Of a stretch of DNA of 64,000 nucleotides, positions 61,151 to 64,000 are shown in pieces. Positions within the stretch are counted from its first letter, which is position 1, and each line of letters begins with the position of its first letter. The position numbers and the translations under genes are program-made. The notes under the pieces are model-generated. The model was not told the DNA's origin, did not search any database, and saw only the letters and a program-made list of their open reading frames with translations. Source of the stretch: CAKZNE01 sp002695025 (GTDB lineage Bacteria; Bacteroidota; Bacteroidia; Flavobacteriales; Schleiferiaceae); assembly GCA_913043285.1 (NCBI GenBank), contig CAJWML010000001.1:682001-746000 (forward strand), in the 5' to 3' direction.

Positions 61151-61966
61151 TTATGAGTTTTGGTATTCCTTACCCAGCTCTACGGCACGCTTAAAGGCGG
61201 CATAGGCTGCGTCTTTAATAAGCTCCTTGATGTTGCTGTCGTCCATAGAGTCCAGCGCGGCACGGGTGGTACCACCTTTGGAGGCCACACGATCCATCCA
61301 GGTATTAGGATCCAGGTCGTTTTTATTGAAAAGCTCTACGGCTCCTTCAAAGGTCTGACCTACCAACACTTTGGAGTCGTGATCGGAGAAACCCATCTTC
61401 TGGGCCGCTTCTATCATGGACTGCATAAAGTAGAAGATGTAAGCCGGCCCACTTCCGGAAATTCCGGTGGAGGCGTCAATGTCATTCTCCGTATCCAGGC
61501 GAACGGATCTGCCAGTGGTATCCAGCAGGTTTTCCACGGTAAGCAGTTCCAGGCGCGAAACCTCATCCGAAGCGGTGTAGGAGGTCATTCCCTTACCCAC
61601 TTGGGCGGGCAGGTTGGGCATAGCGCGGATCACGCGGGTAACGCCCAGACTTTCCTTAATAAAAGCTATGCTTACGCCCGCCATAATAGAGATGATGATC
61701 TGCTCATCATTCATCATGGGCTTCATCTGGGCAAACAGCTCTTCGGCATGATAGGGTTTTACGGCCACAAAAATGATGTCGGCCTTGGGCACGCAGGTGT
61801 CCAGTTCCTCATGTACATCAAAATGGCTGATTTTCTTTAATTGAGTTGTTTTATCGGGAGCGCTGTCCAGGATCATGAGATCCTTGGGTTTCAAAAATTC
61901 GGACTTGGAAACGGCCTGCGCATAGGTCAGACCCATGTTTCCGGCCCCGATGACCAGTACTTTCAT
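61151..61966 (-). CDS. proC: Pyrroline-5-carboxylate reductase
   Basis: 271 residues; last step of proline synthesis. The Rossmann fold is at the N-terminus (VLVIGAGNMGLTYAQA), with VAVKPYHAEEL, RAMPNLPAQVGKGM, and the dimerisation domain GISGSGPAYIFYFMQSMIEAA, MDRVASKGGTTRAALD. First gene of the proC-proB-proA operon, three bases before proB. Confidence 0.95.
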   Translation of the reverse strand: MKVLVIGAGNMGLTYAQAVSKSEFLKPKDLMILDSAPDKTTQLKKISHFDVHEELDTCVPKADIIFVAVKPYHAEELFAQMKPMMNDEQIIISIMAGVSIAFIKESLGVTRVIRAMPNLPAQVGKGMTSYTASDEVSRLELLTVENLLDTTGRSVRLDTENDIDASTGISGSGPAYIFYFMQSMIEAAQKMGFSDHDSKVLVGQTFEGAVELFNKNDLDPNTWMDRVASKGGTTRAALDSMDDSNIKELIKDAAYAAFKRAVELGKEYQNS

Positions 61967-62180
61967 GGTGGTTTAAATAAAATGGTTAATAATGGTCTGT
62001 AAAGGCGCAAGGACCATACAGAACCGCTTTTTTAAAAAACTAAATTTCAGGATTTTAGATTAAAACGCTGAATTTCAACGTTTTGTTCACAACGCAAGAA
62101 ATTAACCCTAAGAAAGCTAACTGCCATGCTTGCACATTTTTATGCAGGAATGGCAGGATTCCAGGTTGTGAAAGGGCGAG

Positions 62181-62837
62181 TTATCCGTTTTGTTTAGTGG
62201 TGAATTGAACTTCCGGATCGGGGTTTTTTAAGGTCAGAAGATCATCCACATCCCCCAGCACTTCATCTACTAAACCATAGGATTTAGCTTCCAGGGCGTT
62301 CAGGAAACGATCGCGCACAAAGAACTCTTCGATCTCTTTCCAGCTATGGCCGGTACTGCGCCCCATGATGTGGAACAGCTGAGTTTGCAAACGCTCCTGT
62401 TCACGGGTGGCTATCCGTACATCTTCAGTATAGCCCCGGGCCCCGCCCCCGGTGGGATGCATGTGTACGGTAGCGTGTGAAAGGGCGTAACGTCTGCCTC
62501 TGGCACCACAGGTGAGCAGGGCGGTGGCCATGCTACCGGTAAACCCCATTGACAAGGTGGAAACAGGTGCTGAGATCATCCGCATGGTATCCAGAATGGC
62601 GAGCCCTGAGTACACTTGCCCGCCCGGGCTGTTAATGTAAAGGTCTATCTGGCGTTTGTTGTCCTGGCTGTTGAGGTACAGCAACTGGGCCACAATGAGG
62701 TTGGCCACCTGGTCGTCAATAGCGGTGCCCAGGAAAATAATGCGTTCCTTCAGGAGCAGGCTGTATATGTCAAAAGCTCTTTCACCGTGGCCACTGTTAT
62801 CAAGGACCATGGGAACTAATGCGGATGCAGAAATCAT
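62181..62837 (-). CDS. clpP: Divergent ClpP-type serine protease
   Basis: 218 residues. Forms the proteolytic chamber of an AAA+ protease. The triad is intact: S102 in FTGSMATALL, H127 in VHMHPTGG and D176 in FVRDRFLNALEA, with the Ser-His and His-Asp spacing (25 and 49) of E. coli ClpP. INSPGG is present. The usual AASMG and MIHQPLGG are replaced and one residue is missing after the His, so this may be a second, specialised ClpP. No clpX follows on the same strand; sigma-factor genes lie just upstream. Confidence 0.88.
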   Translation of the reverse strand: MISASALVPMVLDNSGHGERAFDIYSLLLKERIIFLGTAIDDQVANLIVAQLLYLNSQDNKRQIDLYINSPGGQVYSGLAILDTMRMISAPVSTLSMGFTGSMATALLTCGARGRRYALSHATVHMHPTGGGARGYTEDVRIATREQERLQTQLFHIMGRSTGHSWKEIEEFFVRDRFLNALEAKSYGLVDEVLGDVDDLLTLKNPDPEVQFTTKQNG

Positions 62838-62848
62838 GAAAGTAGATT

Positions 62849-63121
62849 TTAAGTTTTGGAGAAGATGGCTTTTATCTTTTTACGGAATCCACGGTAGGAG
62901 GGGGCGGTGAATACGTTTTGTTCAGCCATTCGTATTTTCTCCCGGATCTTTTCACGGCCGTACTCCTTTACCACCTGGTAGGTGAGTTGCTGGTTTTCCA
63001 GGTCTTCTCTGAGCGATGGATGCAGCAGCAGTTGAGCCTCCATAAGCACTCGCTCTTCTCCGCTACTGGTGCCGTTCAGGTAGTTCTCAATTTGGGCAAT
63101 CTCACGCAAGGAAGTCCTCAT
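62849..63121 (-). CDS. Small partner of the ECF sigma factor (possible anti-sigma)
   Basis: 90 residues from the ATG at 63121; a longer frame starting at 63331 lies within the sigma gene. The sequence is charged and helical (IENYLNGTSSGEERVLMEAQLLLHPSLRED) with a basic tail. No transmembrane segment is seen. It overlaps the sigma gene end by 20 bases, so the two are translationally coupled and probably interact. Control as an anti-sigma is an inference. Confidence 0.6.
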   Translation of the reverse strand: MRTSLREIAQIENYLNGTSSGEERVLMEAQLLLHPSLREDLENQQLTYQVVKEYGREKIREKIRMAEQNVFTAPSYRGFRKKIKAIFSKT

Positions 63122-63629
63122 ACTGCAGTGATTTTTGTTGAACTTCAGAACGTACTTTCTCCAGGCATTTGAACTTTTGCACGGTGGCTGATCGCACGCT
63201 GGAATAACCAAATTCCTGTTGGATCTCCTGTATACTTTGCTTTTGATAGTAAAAGCCTTGCAAGAGGTCAAGACACTTTTGCCCGGCTGTTTGCAACAGC
63301 AACATGAGCTTATGCGCGGAAGGCTGTTCACTTTCTTCAGTAACCTTTGGTGCGTCCTGTAGAGGTGTATGGCGTGATGCGGTCCGGGTTTCCCGGTGCC
63401 AGAGGTGGCGACTGATACCGTAGAGATAAGCCTCCGGTGATCTTTCCGGTTTTTGCCCGGCTGTAAACACCTGCTCGTAATAGATGATCAGTGCATCCTG
63501 GAAAATATCCCGGGCCAGGTCCATATCACCGCCCATTTTTGCTACAAAGGCGGCTACGGCAGGGAAGGCTTTGGTATAAAGTTCTGTAAAATCAGGTTCT
63601 TGTGTTTTCATTTGGAGAGGCCTTTTCAT
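63102..63629 (-). CDS. ECF-type RNA polymerase sigma factor
   Basis: 175 residues (169 if the second ATG at 63611 is used). Region 2 is visible as FTELYTKAFPAVAAFVAKMGGDMDLARDIFQDALIIYYEQ and region 4 as LLLQTAGQKCLDLLQGFYYQKQSIQEI with YSSVRSATVQKFKCLEKV, the helix-turn-helix. The size is typical of Bacteroidota ECF factors. Its targets are unknown. It is transcribed away from the gene starting at 63696. Confidence 0.88.
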   Translation of the reverse strand: MKRPLQMKTQEPDFTELYTKAFPAVAAFVAKMGGDMDLARDIFQDALIIYYEQVFTAGQKPERSPEAYLYGISRHLWHRETRTASRHTPLQDAPKVTEESEQPSAHKLMLLLQTAGQKCLDLLQGFYYQKQSIQEIQQEFGYSSVRSATVQKFKCLEKVRSEVQQKSLQYEDFLA

Positions 63630-63695
63630 AAATGTGTACTTTCTGAGGAAAAGATCACCCCGTGAAGGTAAAATTTTTGGAAGTAGACTTTAGAA

Positions 63696-64000
63696 ATGGC
63701 GGATAGTAGCGTAACATACAGAGCCGGAACAATCATGAAGTTTGATTATGAGCATGATGGCTTTGTAGAAAAAGGGCACTTTTTTATTCTAGCCGAGGCT
63801 CATCGGCCCGGCATTGCTTTTCAACTTATATGCATTGAAGGTTATCATGCCGGAAGCCTTGAAGGGTATATCCGGCCGGAGGGTCCTGCTTCATATGCTA
63901 TTACCAAAGCTCATTTGATCGAGGAACTGAAAAGAAACTTTCTCAATATTCTTTGGGAGAGTTTTACGATTTTACCAAAGGGATTTATTTCTTCTCCAAT
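63696..64000 (+). CDS. Partial hypothetical protein, weakly Imm45-like
   Basis: The frame is open from the ATG at 63696 to the window edge (101 codons, incomplete); a stop lies 12 bases upstream of the ATG. It encodes MADSSVTYRAGTIMKFDYEH, a strand HFFILAE, then FQLICIEGYHAGSLEGYI, and LIEELKRNFLNILW. The strand-loop pattern with GYHAGS recalls the immunity protein family Imm45, but I cannot be sure. It is divergent from the sigma factor. Confidence 0.5.
   Translation, partial: MADSSVTYRAGTIMKFDYEHDGFVEKGHFFILAEAHRPGIAFQLICIEGYHAGSLEGYIRPEGPASYAITKAHLIEELKRNFLNILWESFTILPKGFISSP

Noticed and set aside
63122..63331. Longer start for the sigma-factor partner
   Set aside because: The extra 70 codons lie out of frame within the sigma-factor gene and are Cys-rich nonsense; the ATG at 63121 gives a coherent protein.

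Overview
The window looks like the chromosome of a free-living, probably aquatic, member of the Bacteroidota. The signs are a SusC/SusD pair, a type IX secretion (T9SS) C-terminal sorting domain, lipoproteins with Cys-Lys-Lys-Asp starts typical of surface-exported lipoproteins, TAnnTTTG-like -7 promoter elements, weak Shine-Dalgarno sequences, and families such as DUF4199, S41 and prolyl oligopeptidase. I cannot fix the family from this sequence. No rRNA, tRNA, CRISPR array, intact IS element or phage gene was found.

Layout. 1-5.7 kb: the tail of a T9SS-secreted protein, a secreted prolyl oligopeptidase, a glutaryl-CoA dehydrogenase-like enzyme, ferritin, a YCII-domain protein and a small membrane protein. 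5.8-20.8 kb: a polysaccharide utilisation locus with SusC, SusD, a LamG surface lipoprotein, a large CARDB-repeat protein, two GH144-type (Pfam glycoamylase) enzymes, an alpha/beta hydrolase and a GH3 beta-glucosidase. GH144 plus GH3 points to beta-1,2-glucan as substrate. 21.3-30.6 kb: small housekeeping and accessory genes, including an S41 peptidase, a membrane-anchored LuxR-type regulator next to a DUF4199 membrane protein, and a class C beta-lactamase-like hydrolase.

30.9-47.0 kb (minus strand): the outstanding region. A 16-kb operon encodes a complete ABC (Tc) toxin-like machine: a small HExxH protein, a 2436-residue TcB-TcC fusion with a C-terminal cargo module, and a 2694-residue TcA-like translocator. 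The cargo module and one segment of TcA are far more AT-rich than their surroundings, as expected for swapped specificity modules. The cargo has features of a lysozyme or lytic transglycosylase fold, which would be unusual for a Tc toxin. A TPR histidine kinase and a LytTR response regulator lie directly upstream on the same strand.

50.4-56.7 kb: a tripartite RND efflux operon (adaptor, pump, outer membrane channel) preceded by a small exported protein. 57-64 kb: a DUF4932 zinc-peptidase-like lipoprotein, a GIY-YIG nuclease gene sitting tightly between copies of an interspersed palindromic repeat, the proline operon proC-proB-proA, a divergent ClpP, an ECF sigma factor with a small partner, and the start of a gene that may encode an immunity protein. 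The repeat (core CTGAGCGGAGTCGAAG) occurs about ten times between 26.9 and 60.3 kb, twice as the same composite element of about 97 bp.
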